Source of the DNA: Melitaea cinxia
Lineage: Eukaryota; Arthropoda; Insecta; Lepidoptera; Nymphalidae
Assembly (NCBI RefSeq): GCF_905220565.1
Contig: NC_059395.1
Span: forward strand, 17,091,289-17,155,288
Length of the DNA stretch: 64,000 bases
Direction of reading: 5' to 3'
Shown in pieces: positions 23,070 to 33,600 of this stretch (position 1 is the stretch's first letter; every line of letters starts with the position of its first letter). The notes under the pieces are model-generated. The model worked only from the letters and a program-made list of their open reading frames with translations. It was not told where the DNA came from and searched no databases. The translations under genes were made by a program, and so were the position numbers.

Positions 23070-23284
23070 TCTATACAAATAAATAAAATTGTAGTGTAAA
23101 ATTTGCAATATTAAAATAACCGCTTTTACTAAATACATATGGATGTATACACGATACATACAACAAAATAACATTTTTTTACAATTTTGTCTGTCTGTTT
23201 GTGTCGGCTAAGCTCTGAAACGACGACCTATTTCGATGGGACTTTCACTAGTAGATATCTGAATTTTATTTATTTTATAACGCG
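23070..23284 (+). mobile_element. Helitron family 1, 3'-truncated
   Basis: A|TCTATACAAATAAATAAAAT starts the element; AATAACCGCTTTTACTAAAT, GTCTGTCTGT and CTCTGAAACG follow in the family order. The CTAG end is missing; a minisatellite replaces it. Confidence 0.6.
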
Positions 23285-23398
23285 CTATTCTGTTCTATTC
23301 GATTTTATTCGAATCTTATCGACTCCACTCTACTCGACTCGATTCTATTCGATTCTACTCGATTCTGTTCGATTTTCAATTCGATCGAATCAATTGTT
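23285..23398. repeat. Degenerate 10-bp minisatellite (TTCTATTCGA type)
   Basis: About eleven variants of (T/A)CTATTCGAT repeat in tandem (TTCTATTCGATTTTATTCGA and so on). TCGA recurs in most units. No coding sense is apparent. Confidence 0.75.
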
Positions 23399-23428
23399 TT
23401 AAAAAAACATTTCCATTCGAGTTAAAAT

Positions 23429-23748
23429 TTCACTTTCCACCTCTTGTAAACATTGAACCCAGATACACAAACTCATTCATCTGTTCAATTTTTTCATCTC
23501 CAATCACGATATTGCAGTCTGTCACTACCTCATCTCTTTCAAACACCATCACTTTCGTCTTCTTCACATTCATTTTCTTCACATTCATCTTCTTTACATT
23601 CATCTTCATTCCCTTTCTTACAAAAGCTCCATTCATAGCAATTACCTTCTCCTGCGACTCCTCGGCCGAAGACGCAAGTAATACTTGGTCATCAGCATAG
23701 AGAAGACATTTGACGAGTAACTTATTCATTCTCAACCCAAGCAATTAA
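23429..23748 (-). mobile_element. RTE-clade LINE fragment (part of RT palm and thumb)
   Basis: The minus strand encodes LLYADDQVLLASSAEE, then MKMNVKK and DCNIVIGDEKIEQMNEFVYL, the same stretch as in the RTE insertion at 32321-33904. It carries the YADD motif but neither end of the element. A 15-base unit encoding KKMNV is repeated three times (23565-23615) where the other copy has it once. A deletion removed about 25 bases near its 5' edge. Confidence 0.85.
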
Positions 23749-24058
23749 TTACGGTCTTGTACACAAGTCTTGACAAAATTTCAACCGTTTCACCGTTACT
23801 ACGATGGTGTCATAACTTTTCGTTCGTTTCGTTCGTGTTTGTGTAAGTCACTGCTATCGATGGGTAAGGTCATGTGGTGCAGTGCACATTGCACACAGAA
23901 CGCTGTGAACGCCGGTTGAGCTACATTTCATTGTAATTGGTTATATTAATAAGCGCAACTATTAAGCCGACGTACTGTAGTTGCACGACCTGTGTATAAG
24001 ACCATGGTAGCATGATTCCAATCAAATTGACGTTCTCTGTCATTTGTCGAACTAAATC
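23749..24058. other. Host flank upstream of the intact LINE
   Basis: No gene is recognised. A short palindrome-like GTGCAGTGCACATTGCAC is at 23876-23893. Before the LINE insertion this DNA ran directly into 29398 onward. Confidence 0.4.
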
Positions 24059-24070
24059 TGACTTTTTTAC
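24059..24070. repeat. Target-site duplication, left copy (TGACTTTTTTAC)
   Basis: It is identical to 29386-29397 and abuts the 5' end of the full-length LINE. Confidence 0.9.
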
Positions 24071-24195
24071 AAAAGAGAGCGCGGGAACTTTGAAGTGAAA
24101 AGGCGGTCTTTTTTTTTTTTCAAAAATATTTTATTAATTTTATAATTCATTCACTGGAGTTTTTTATAAATAAATACTTATAAATTAATCAAGAG

Positions 24196-25281
24196 ATGGG
24201 GAGAAGTAAGAAAAGGAAAAAGAAGGAGGAAGGTAACGCTGAGGACGACTCGTTGAGCTCCGACTCCGAGTCCATAAAATCTGTTGAGCTAACAGACGCC
24301 GAAAGGTATGCCCCGTTTCGGGTAGCCGATTACGTGCGGCACTACCCTGAGAACGGGGGTAATTTTGACTATATTGTATTCCTGGAGAGTACAGAGGCTG
24401 ACAAGCCAATCGGAACAAGAGACATGATGACACTCGCTAATAGCATAAAAAAATATAATAAAGGCGTGAAACAACTAAAACGCATTAATAAAAGTAAAGT
24501 TGGAGTTATCTTTGATAGACCTGCTTTTGCTAACGCGGTCTTAGGCAACAAAAAATATCTTGATGGGTACAAACTTAAAGCTTCCCTTCCGGCTGCCGCT
24601 ACAGAGGTCACTGGGGTAATTTCTCATGTGCCTATAGAATTATCCAATAAAGAAATATATTCAGCTCTAACTAGCACGAAAAATATTATATCTATACGTA
24701 GATTTATGCGACGTGTAAGAGAAAATGGAGAAATAAAATTAATCCCCACAAAAACAATTTCTATAACCTTTTCCTGTCCCAATTTACCAGATAGTGTGGA
24801 CCTCAACAGCTGGCGGTTCGAAGTACGGCAGTACATCCCGCCAGTAAAGCAGTGTCTAAAGTGTTTAAGATATGGTCATATTGCGAAATTCTGTAAAAAT
24901 TCACAAAGATGCAGCATTTGTGGCGAAGGTCACAATTTTAAAGATTGTCAGACTCCTTATACTGCAGCCAGTTGCTGTCACTGCTCTGGCAATCACATTG
25001 CCATATCCCCTGCATGCCCTGTTAAAAAAGAAAAAATCCAGCTTAACAGAGATAAATTTCAGAAAAAAAGCTTTGTTGATGTTTTAAACAGCTCTCACTT
25101 TCCATCATTAAACAAAACTGATCAGTTCTTATCTCTTTTAAATTCCGAAATAATACTCAAATCTATTACAGAAGCTTTAGTAAAACTTATAACACTAAAC
25201 AAAAATAATGAAATACCTATCTCTTCCCAAAATATTAAAAATGTCCTGCAAGATACATTAAAAAAGGTTACTAATAAATAA
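24196..25281 (+). CDS. LINE ORF1, Gag-like nucleic-acid-binding protein with CCHC knuckles
   Basis: The 361-residue protein begins with a basic and then acidic, serine-rich N-terminus (KKRKKKEE, SSDSESI). The middle (about residues 50-200) is a Gag-like domain with RRM-type character as in I-superfamily ORF1 proteins. Zinc knuckles follow at about 218-275: CLKCLRYGHIAKFC, CSICGEGHNFKDC and CCHCSGNHIAISPAC. Such proteins coat the LINE RNA and form the RNP needed for retrotransposition. ATG 24196 is the first ATG of the element transcript in this frame and fits the family's N-terminus. The stop TAA (25279-25281) is followed ten bases later by the ORF2 ATG, suggesting reinitiation. The reading frame is uninterrupted. 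Confidence 0.9.
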   Translation: MGRSKKRKKKEEGNAEDDSLSSDSESIKSVELTDAERYAPFRVADYVRHYPENGGNFDYIVFLESTEADKPIGTRDMMTLANSIKKYNKGVKQLKRINKSKVGVIFDRPAFANAVLGNKKYLDGYKLKASLPAAATEVTGVISHVPIELSNKEIYSALTSTKNIISIRRFMRRVRENGEIKLIPTKTISITFSCPNLPDSVDLNSWRFEVRQYIPPVKQCLKCLRYGHIAKFCKNSQRCSICGEGHNFKDCQTPYTAASCCHCSGNHIAISPACPVKKEKIQLNRDKFQKKSFVDVLNSSHFPSLNKTDQFLSLLNSEIILKSITEALVKLITLNKNNEIPISSQNIKNVLQDTLKKVTNK

Positions 25282-25291
25282 TTTGTACTTT

Positions 25292-28200
25292 ATGGATACT
25301 TTAAATATTGTGCAATGGAATGCTCAGAGTATTCTACACAATCAACATATTTTTAATTATTTCCTTTTGGACAAAAATATTCACATTGCGTTAATTTGTG
25401 AGACTTGGTTAAAGCCTTGTCAAAAATTTAAGATACGTCATTACAATGTAATTCGTCTTGATTCAGGAAACACCCACAATGGCGTAGCCATATTAATACA
25501 TAGCTCTATTTCTTATTCTAAAATTGATACTTTTTATGATGACTCCATTCAAAATGTTGTTGTTCGTATAAAATACTCTAGCAACAAAGAACTTACTATC
25601 ATAAGCTTTTACAGTCCAACTAATTGCAATCCTGCTTTTTCTAAATCTAAACTAGACAGGTTAATTAAAAGTTTACCAGAACCAATCTTCCTAGCAGGAG
25701 ATTTTAATGGCCTAAACTCAGCCTGGGGCTGTTCTACTTCTAATTGTCGAGGCAAAGACATTTTAGAGTCTATCAATAACAATAATTTGGTTATACTTAA
25801 TGACGGAAGTATGACCACTGTTGGTTCGCACATATGGAGACAGAATGCTCTTGACTTAACCATAGTATCACCTTCATTGGCTCTAGAGTGTGACTGGTCA
25901 GTACATGACGATCCCTTAGGCAGCTACCACTTTCCTGTAATCACAAAAATTTTACTTAATAACAATCATTACAATGCCACTCCTATTCCCAATAGTAGCT
26001 CACTACCCTGCTTCCCTAACCTGAACAACGTTGATTGGAACATTTATAATTTAAATGTCCAACTATTGCTCACTGAATTTTCTCTTGATACACAAGACCC
26101 CCTTCATAACTACACAAAATTTACAGATATTTTACACTCAGCACTGTGGAAATCATCTTCTATTTCTAAGCACTCTTTGGTTAATACAGCTTTATCTTCA
26201 TGCTCTCCTTCTAACTTAAATAAAAAAAAAAAACTTCTTCCTTGGTGGAATTTCAATTGCACCAAAGCCGTATTAAATAGCAAAAACGCTTATTTGACTT
26301 TTAAATCTGATCCCACTGAGGCTAATTACATTAATTTTAAAAGACTACAAGCCACCAAAAAATATATTATCAGAAATGAGAGAAGAAACAGTTGGATAAA
26401 ACTTTGTGAACAATTTAACAGATCGACTCCTATATCAGTCATTTGGACGTATATGCGAAAATTTAACAAAAGCTATTCTCCACCTTCCCATAACAACTCT
26501 GACTATTCTTGGATCTTTGATTTTCTCAAAAAATATACTCCAGATACTGTAGAGCCAGCCTTTAATCTTAATTCTTTCTGCCATATTCTTCCTAATCAAA
26601 ATTTTATTATAAAATCTTTTACCATTGTCGAATTAAATTCTGCTATTTCATCCAGAAAAGACTCTACACCTGGCCTTGACTACATTTCATATAAAATGCT
26701 TAAACACCTGTCTTCTCAATCTAAACTAATTTTATTAAATATCCTGAATCTTCTTTGGGAGCATAATCTTATTCCTATGGATTGGAAGGTTGATTGTTTA
26801 GTACCTATCTTAAAACCCAACAAGGACAAGTTTAACTTTGATTCATATAGACCTATAGCATTGACTTCTTGCATGGGAAAAATATTTGAACAACTTTTAA
26901 AACAAAGATTGGAACATTTCATAGAGTCTAATCATATTTTACCTTCTAATCAGTTTGGTTTTAGAAGAGGCAGGTCTTCAAGGGAGAGCATTGCTCACTT
27001 ACATCTTGATATTTATAATGCTATACAATCAAAGCAAGCTCTCGCTGGAGTTTTCTTCGATGTAGTTGGAGCCTTTAATAATGTTAACCATCATATTCTA
27101 TCCACGGAATTAGCTGCGATTGGTTTACCTGTAAAAGTTATACAATGGATTTTTAATTTTTTGCACAGTAGGAAGGTATTTGTTAAGTATAATAATAGAC
27201 TTATTGGTCCAAGGCTTTCTCATAAAGGTACATGTCAAGGTAGCATTTTGAGTCCATTGATTTTCACACTTTATATACATAGATTAAACTTAATTCTAGG
27301 CTCTCATATATACAATTTACAGTTTGCTGATGATTTGGTAGTCTATTGTTCTAGTAATAATATAACTACCCTAAATCTTAAGTTAAACGAAGCTTTAGTT
27401 AAATTAAATTCTTATTTTAATTATCTTGCATTGGACATTAGCTTTGAAAAGTCTAAAGTCATAGTTTTTAATAAAGTAGGGTCTGAAAGAATTAAAATAA
27501 ACTATAATAATATATCTCTTCTTATCACAAATGAAGTTAAATTTTTAGGTGTTATATTCATGAATAACTTATCATGGAACAAATATGTAGACCACATAGT
27601 TGATAGAGCTCTTAAGGCTCTTAATATTTTAAAGTCTCTTGCAAAAACATATTGGGGTTCTGATCCAAAAATCCTTCTTACCCTATATAAATCTCTTGTA
27701 CGCAGTCATTTTGAATATGGATTTCTATGTTTTTCTGCTAATGACAAGTTGGTTAACAAATTAAATATTATTCAAAATCACAGCCTGAGACTTATCACTG
27801 GCGCCATGAAAACAACCCCAATTAATTCGTTACAGGTCGAGTGCAACATTTCCCCTTTACACCTTAGATTTAAATATTTGAAATACTGTTTTTTGCTAAA
27901 ACTGTTTTCCATTAGTAATCATCCTCTAATTAAAAAGCTTAATTACTTACATAGTAAATATCCTGTAAATGCTCCATTAACTTCTAATAACCCATTTATT
28001 CTCTTCGAATATTCATTCATGTTAAATCTAAATAACCAACACAAAATACACAGTTCTAGCAATTGGATGTGTTACGAAAAGGAGTTTGACTGTCTTATTA
28101 ATCAAATCGATATTATTATTGACCATAAGCTAAAAGAGCGCCAGGAAGTTTACAACCTCATAGCACAATACTCTGATAAGTTCAAACAAGTTTACACAGA

Positions 28201-29074
28201 TGGATCAAAAAATGATATAAATGTTTCCATGGCCTATTATGTACCTCATCTGAAGTTTGGCCAAGGCGTCAGATTGAAAAAGGAGATATCAATATTTACA
28301 GCTGAAGCTCTAGCAATTACTGCTGCCCTAGAATTCATTAAAAAACAAACTAATCAATATTGGCTGATCATTACTGACAGTATGAGCGTTCTAAAGGCTT
28401 TAGATAATTATCAATTCAGTGCTAATACAAACTTCATCATTTTAGAAATAAGACATCTCCTTTATCAACTATCCAGAAGAAACTACAACATCAAATTATT
28501 GTGGACACCTTCACATATAGGAGTAAGGGGAAATGAACATGTGGACTTTCTGGCACGTTCAATTGTTGACAGTGACAGCGGCAGCCCTGTTGATGAGAAT
28601 GTTGCCGTACCATACACTGATCTATTAGTTGCTATTAAATCAAAAATCCTATCTGATTGGCGTGATCTTTGGCGACAAACCTTGTTAAGAAAAGGATCTT
28701 GGTATGCTCAGATAAATCAAGATATTGGAAAAAGTCCTTGGTTTACTAAATCGCATCAACATAGAAGCAGAAAATATTATACAATACTATGCCGCTTGAG
28801 ATTTGGACATTGCAGATTTAATGCACATTTGAATCGTATGCGTATCATCTCATCGCCCGTTTGCCCACATTGCACCAACAACTCTACACAGTCTTTAGAT
28901 CACATATTTTTTGAATGCTCCGCTTTTAATCTGGAACGCCTCTTATTTATAGCCAACTTGTTATCAACTTCTGGACCAAAAAATGTCCCGCGCAATACAC
29001 AAGATTTATTGACTAATTTGGATAACTATACTAGTATATTTGAATTTATTTGCAATACTATCAATGATATTTGA
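25292..29074 (+). CDS. LINE ORF2: endonuclease - reverse transcriptase - RNase H polyprotein, intact
   Basis: The protein has 1260 residues from ATG 25292; the open frame reaches three codons further upstream to 25283 without an ATG. Domains in order: apurinic-like endonuclease (about 1-220; VQWNAQSI, CETWL near 39, AGDFNGLNSAW near 135, SYHFPV near 210); reverse transcriptase (about 460-760; SYRPIALTS, FDVVGAFNNV, GTCQGSILSP, FADDLVVY near 677); RNase H (about 965-1090; TDGSK, AEALA, TDSMS, GNEHVDFLAR supply the D-E-D-D set); and a C-terminal CX2CX9HX4C knuckle (CPHC...HIFFEC). Motif A has AFN where many LINEs have AFD, but the catalytic aspartate (FD) is kept. It nicks target DNA and copies its RNA there. 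No lesion was seen. Confidence 0.92.
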   Translation: MDTLNIVQWNAQSILHNQHIFNYFLLDKNIHIALICETWLKPCQKFKIRHYNVIRLDSGNTHNGVAILIHSSISYSKIDTFYDDSIQNVVVRIKYSSNKELTIISFYSPTNCNPAFSKSKLDRLIKSLPEPIFLAGDFNGLNSAWGCSTSNCRGKDILESINNNNLVILNDGSMTTVGSHIWRQNALDLTIVSPSLALECDWSVHDDPLGSYHFPVITKILLNNNHYNATPIPNSSSLPCFPNLNNVDWNIYNLNVQLLLTEFSLDTQDPLHNYTKFTDILHSALWKSSSISKHSLVNTALSSCSPSNLNKKKKLLPWWNFNCTKAVLNSKNAYLTFKSDPTEANYINFKRLQATKKYIIRNERRNSWIKLCEQFNRSTPISVIWTYMRKFNKSYSPPSHNNSDYSWIFDFLKKYTPDTVEPAFNLNSFCHILPNQNFIIKSFTIVELNSAISSRKDSTPGLDYISYKMLKHLSSQSKLILLNILNLLWEHNLIPMDWKVDCLVPILKPNKDKFNFDSYRPIALTSCMGKIFEQLLKQRLEHFIESNHILPSNQFGFRRGRSSRESIAHLHLDIYNAIQSKQALAGVFFDVVGAFNNVNHHILSTELAAIGLPVKVIQWIFNFLHSRKVFVKYNNRLIGPRLSHKGTCQGSILSPLIFTLYIHRLNLILGSHIYNLQFADDLVVYCSSNNITTLNLKLNEALVKLNSYFNYLALDISFEKSKVIVFNKVGSERIKINYNNISLLITNEVKFLGVIFMNNLSWNKYVDHIVDRALKALNILKSLAKTYWGSDPKILLTLYKSLVRSHFEYGFLCFSANDKLVNKLNIIQNHSLRLITGAMKTTPINSLQVECNISPLHLRFKYLKYCFLLKLFSISNHPLIKKLNYLHSKYPVNAPLTSNNPFILFEYSFMLNLNNQHKIHSSSNWMCYEKEFDCLINQIDIIIDHKLKERQEVYNLIAQYSDKFKQVYTDGSKNDINVSMAYYVPHLKFGQGVRLKKEISIFTAEALAITAALEFIKKQTNQYWLIITDSMSVLKALDNYQFSANTNFIILEIRHLLYQLSRRNYNIKLLWTPSHIGVRGNEHVDFLARSIVDSDSGSPVDENVAVPYTDLLVAIKSKILSDWRDLWRQTLLRKGSWYAQINQDIGKSPWFTKSHQHRSRKYYTILCRLRFGHCRFNAHLNRMRIISSPVCPHCTNNSTQSLDHIFFECSAFNLERLLFIANLLSTSGPKNVPRNTQDLLTNLDNYTSIFEFICNTINDI

Positions 29075-29385
29075 AACAGGATCAGGACCTTCATTCATCG
29101 GATGTGAAATTTTATTTTGATATTTCAGGCTTCGGCCTATTACAGACTTGGTTTCGACCTCGCCTATCACTTATAGACAAAGAAGAGTAGACGAAAATAT
29201 GAAATTTCAGACTTGGTTTCGGCCTTACTCTACCAGTCATCGAATCAGAAGAACAATAAAGTTACTTCAGACTTGGCTCCGGCCTTTTGATATATCAGAA
29301 CGAAACTTACAAATTCAGACTAGGCTGTATGGATTATAGTCCTTTGCCTTTCCCTATTGGGGATAAATTTTAAAACAACAACAAC

Positions 29386-29397
29386 TGACTTTTTTAC
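29386..29397. repeat. Target-site duplication, right copy (TGACTTTTTTAC)
   Basis: It is identical to 24059-24070 and directly follows the (CAA)n tail. Confidence 0.9.
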
Positions 29398-29555
29398 GTC
29401 ATAATGGTCGCGTATTATAGTATGATAAGGTATAATATGACTTAATTGGCTTCATATAAAGTCAATAATGCATTGCTCCTTAAACTGAATATTTGTATAG
29501 TTTATTCGTTGATATGTTCTTATAAAATAAACCGCACTTTATTATGTTCTCTGAT

Positions 29556-30478
29556 CAGATAATCCTTTTCGTAGCAGATTAAGATCTTCTGTTATTTTAA
29601 AGATAAGAGAGGCTCTTTTCTCGTGTCATCACAAGGGCATTCAAATCGCGCTAGTCTGGATTCCAAGCCATTCTGGCATTCCTGGAAATGAGACAGCAGA
29701 TTCGTGCGCTAAAGCTGCTGTACAGTCTGGTTGCATCAATCATTTTGAAATCTCCTCTCAAGACCTCCGTTCCCTAGCCAAATCCTCGATGGACAAATCC
29801 TGGCACTCACATTGGAATTCATCAAAATCGGAGAAGGGTAAGTTTTACTCATTAATTCAACCTGACATTCCAAGACGCCCTTGGTTCTTTCTTTATAGAC
29901 ATGCTAGCCGCAGAGTCACATCCACAATTTGTCGTTTACGTCTTGGACATACGTGCTCACCTGTCCACCTGGTAAAAATAAGAGTTCGCGACCACTCGCT
30001 GTGTGAATGTGGCCTTGACGAAGGTACAGTGTCCCACATCCTCTTCAATTGCCCCAAACTCCTTCATCCTATCTATGACATCCTTCCCAGTGAAATTCCT
30101 CGACCTATTAATGTTGAATGTTTGTTAGCGTTTGTGTTTAGTCCCTTTTGTGCATTTTTGTGTAAATATATAGAAATTAACAAAATTAAGTTGTAGGTAG
30201 ACTATGTGAACGTCCTGTTTTTTTTCTTTTCTTAGTGTGTATAATATATAATATAACTCAAATATTATATGTATTTTTAATGTTATTGTCCGTTGTTTCA
30301 GGTTGTGGTTTAACAACAAAAGCCTGACTATTTTTTTTTTCTCTGTCTGCAATAATCAATATAACTTACAATCTCAACCACACTGATCATTCTCCTTCGT
30401 GTCTTTTCTATCCCACGTGACATTGGCGAAATCGACAGTGCCCCTGGCACAACTGAAAGCCATTAAGCCCAAGAATAA
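29556..30478 (+). mobile_element. 5'-truncated I-superfamily LINE (RNase H end) with 13-bp target duplication
   Basis: TATGTTCTCTGAT occurs at 29543-29555 and 30479-30491, exactly bordering the insertion. The insert holds the end of an ORF2 and a 280-base 3' UTR ending CCATTAAGCCCAAGAATAA. It lies head-to-tail behind the intact LINE and ends only 144 bases ahead of the HSD17B8 start codon. Confidence 0.85.
29558..30196 (+). pseudogene. LINE ORF2 C-terminal fragment (end of RNase H plus zinc knuckle)
   Basis: The frame is open from the truncation point at 29558 to TAG at 30194-30196. It has the last RNase H block (VWIPSHSGIPGNETADSCAK), a tryptophan-rich linker and the C-terminal knuckle CECGLDEGTVSHILFNC. 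It has no start codon or catalytic N-terminal parts, so it is a remnant rather than a gene. Confidence 0.85.
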
Positions 30479-30635
30479 TATGTTCTCTGATAAACCGCTG
30501 TTAAGCCTGGGGGCAAAGATCAATTATTACCACCTTTACTTTAGTTAAAGATCTAAAAGACTCAGATATTTCTTCTAATAAAAGTTAGCTAAGTTTATAT
30601 ATATTTTTTTTTTATTTTTAACTACATATCTAAAA

Positions 30636-33600
30636 ATGGTTGCCGGTCTTGTGTCTGGAAGACTTGCGCTCGTCACAGGCAAGTACACTAAATGTATTTT
30701 AAAACTTATTTTAATTCTTTAATACAAATGCAAATTATGGATTTTATAACCATTTTGATTCTGATCCATGATTTATTAAAATGGAAATAAGTATTATGAT
30801 TTCATTTTTAAAATTTTGTATTAAAAACTTGTAATAAAGTTACAATAAAATAGATCTCAGTACATTGTTTACAATCTATAAAAAAATCAGCCTAAGATTT
30901 ATTATAATTTTTAGGAGCTGGCTCTGGTATTGGACGTGCTACTTGCCAAGTGTTGTCCAGAGAAGGGGCAACAGTCATAGCCGCTGATAAGAATTACGAT
31001 GCTGCCTTGGAAACTATCAAGAAGCATATAGCATTAGCTAGTGGTGCAAATGGTAGCACACTTTTAAACTTTATTTCAGGCTTATTATAGTGTTGTAACA
31101 GCTGCACCTTGTGGTTTCACCTGCGTAGTTTCCGATTCAGTGGAATAATAAAGTGTCAACCCATTACATTCAATTAGTAGGTTTTGTATAAAAGAGTATC
31201 ATATACATCAATCTATCTCAAACTGCCGAATTTATAATGTTAGTATAATATATAATTGTTTTATTACAGTTCAGCCCTTAACATCCAACTGTTGGGCATA
31301 GGACTCTTTTTCCAGGAAGAGAATGTTGTTTTTATTATGGAAGTAAAATAATAAATAAAAAAAAGCATAGTTAACCTGTGACGTTAATTAATATGTCATG
31401 TTTAACAATTACTATGTAAAGCTATGGCTAGTCTCATTATGTATATATCTATCATATATATCTATAATCATCTGGGTTGTTTGGAAGAAATGGCTAATTA
31501 GTCATAAGTCTGCCCACTGTACTTCACTGTCTGTAACTATCTTTATGCTTTGTTTGTAATATATTAATTTGTGGTGTGCAATAAAGTATAAAATAAAAAG
31601 GAGACACAAGGACAAGGAGTTGTTAAGATTTCCTTATTTCAAAAAGTAAATAGAATTCAAAGCTTTAAATTATGTAAGAGAAATAAAAATATTGATATAT
31701 TTTACAAATGGTTGTAATATATTTTGTATAATAATATTTTTTTGCTACAATATATAACTTATTTTAATTTAAGCCAATCATTGCAAATTTAATTAAAACT
31801 TAAAAATAATAGTGAAAATTAATAAATTTAATTTCTAAAATAAGTCTAATGGATATTTTAACTGCCCCAATATTATTATAACATTGACCTGTGATTCATC
31901 TTATAGCTACAAAACATTTTTACATTTTCTCAAAGGACACTTACATGCATAATCTATATTTATAACAAATATATTTGTAAAAAAAATCTTTTACAACTAT
32001 TTCAGATATCGGAGACCACAGTGCCATGGAGTTAGATGTATCAGATGCAAAGTCAGTGCAGAACATGTTCCAAGCTATTATTGCAGAATATAAAACACCA
32101 CCAAGTATAGTTGTGAACTCGGCCGGGGTTACTAGAGATAATTGGTTACTGAAGCTCTCTGAGGAGGATTATGATACAGTTATTAATGTTAATCTAAAGG
32201 TATGAATTATGAATGTTTTCTATTTAATCAGTTTTGTAGCAATTTTTCCAAAAAAAAAAAAATTTTTTTGCCAAATTTCAGTGCAACTCAATCCAAATTT
32301 ACAATACCATCTTGTACATACATACATACATACATAATCACGCCTCTTTCCCGTAGGGGTAGGCAGAGACCACTTCTTTCCACTTGCTACTATCCTTACA
32401 TACTTGTTTCGCTTCATCCACTTTCATTATTCCCTTCATACATGCTCGTTGGTTTAGGGTACTCTTGACCTGGCCTTTTTTCAAGACGTCCCCGATTTGG
32501 TCTTGAAATGTCCGCCTAGGTCTACCCCTTCCAACACTTCCACTCACACTCGCCTTATACACTTTTTTCGTCAGTCGTTCTTCATTCATTCTCTCGACAT
32601 GACCAAACCATCTCAGCATACCTTTCTCAATTTTTGTCACTACATCTTCTTTCAGACCACACCGTTTCTTTATCTCACTATTTCTCATCCTGTCACTCAG
32701 TTTAACTCCTATCATACTTCTTAACGCTCTCATCTCAACTGCATTTATTCTGCTTTCATGTCTCTTCTGCCATACCCAACTTTCACTTCCGTACATGAGT
32801 GTCGGAAGCAACACCCCCTCATGCACATCCAAACGAGCCTTTTTAGACACCTTCTGACTGCTCATAAAGGAGTTCAAGGCTCCGTTCACCATGTTTCCTG
32901 CATTCACTCTTCTTTCAATATCACTCTCACACTTTCCATCTCTTGTAAACTTCGAACCCAGATACACAAACTCATTCACCTGTTCAATTTGTTCATCTCC
33001 AATTACGATATTACAGTCTGTCACTACCTCATCTCTTTCAAACACCATCACTTTCGTCTTCTTTACATTCATCTTCATTCCCTTTCTAACAAAAGCTCCA
33101 CTCATAGCAGTTACCATCTCCTGCAACTCCTCGGCCGAGGACGCAAGTAGTACTTGGTCATCAGCATAGAGAAGACATTTGACGAGTAACTCACCCATTC
33201 TCAACCCACTTTCATTCTCTTTTAACTCTGTCAAGCAATTGTCCATGAACAAGTTAAACAGCCACGGTGACGCTACACATCCCTGTCTAACACCTTTTTC
33301 GATATAAAACCATTCAGTGCCCCGTTTATCCTCACACAAGCACTAGAATCCCTATAAAGAGATTGTAGTGCTCGCATGAGTGCGCCGCTCACACCGTACA
33401 CGGACAATGCTGACCACAATTCATTCCTCACCACTCTATCATAGGCCTTTTCCAGATCCACGAACGCGCAATAGACCTTTTTGTTTTTTGCTAAAAACTT
33501 TTCGGCTATGCACCGCAAGGAAAAGACCTGATCCGTACATCCCATTCCCTTTCTAAATCCCGCTTGTGCGTCCCATACTTTTTCATCTGTTTCATTCACA

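Larger units (their letters stand above)
24071..29385 (+). mobile_element. Full-length, apparently intact I-superfamily LINE (ORF1, ORF2 with RNase H, (CAA)n tail)
   Basis: The element is about 5.3 kb, with a 125-base 5' UTR, ORF1, a 10-base gap, ORF2 and a 311-base 3' UTR ending in ACAACAACAAC. A perfect 12-bp duplication (TGACTTTTTTAC) borders it, so the 5' end is true and not truncated. Both ORFs lack stops and frameshifts, and all catalytic motifs are present. The 3' UTR has three diverged repeats of CAGACTTGG(T/C)TTCGGCCT type (29113-29290). Endonuclease, RT and RNase H together with a CCHC ORF1 place it in the I superfamily (I, Nimb, LOA or R1 relatives); the exact clade needs a tree. 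This looks like a recent, possibly active insertion. Confidence 0.92.

Noticed and set aside
32758..33169. Plus-strand ORFs of 130 and 92 codons
   Set aside because: They are antisense to the RTE reverse transcriptase.
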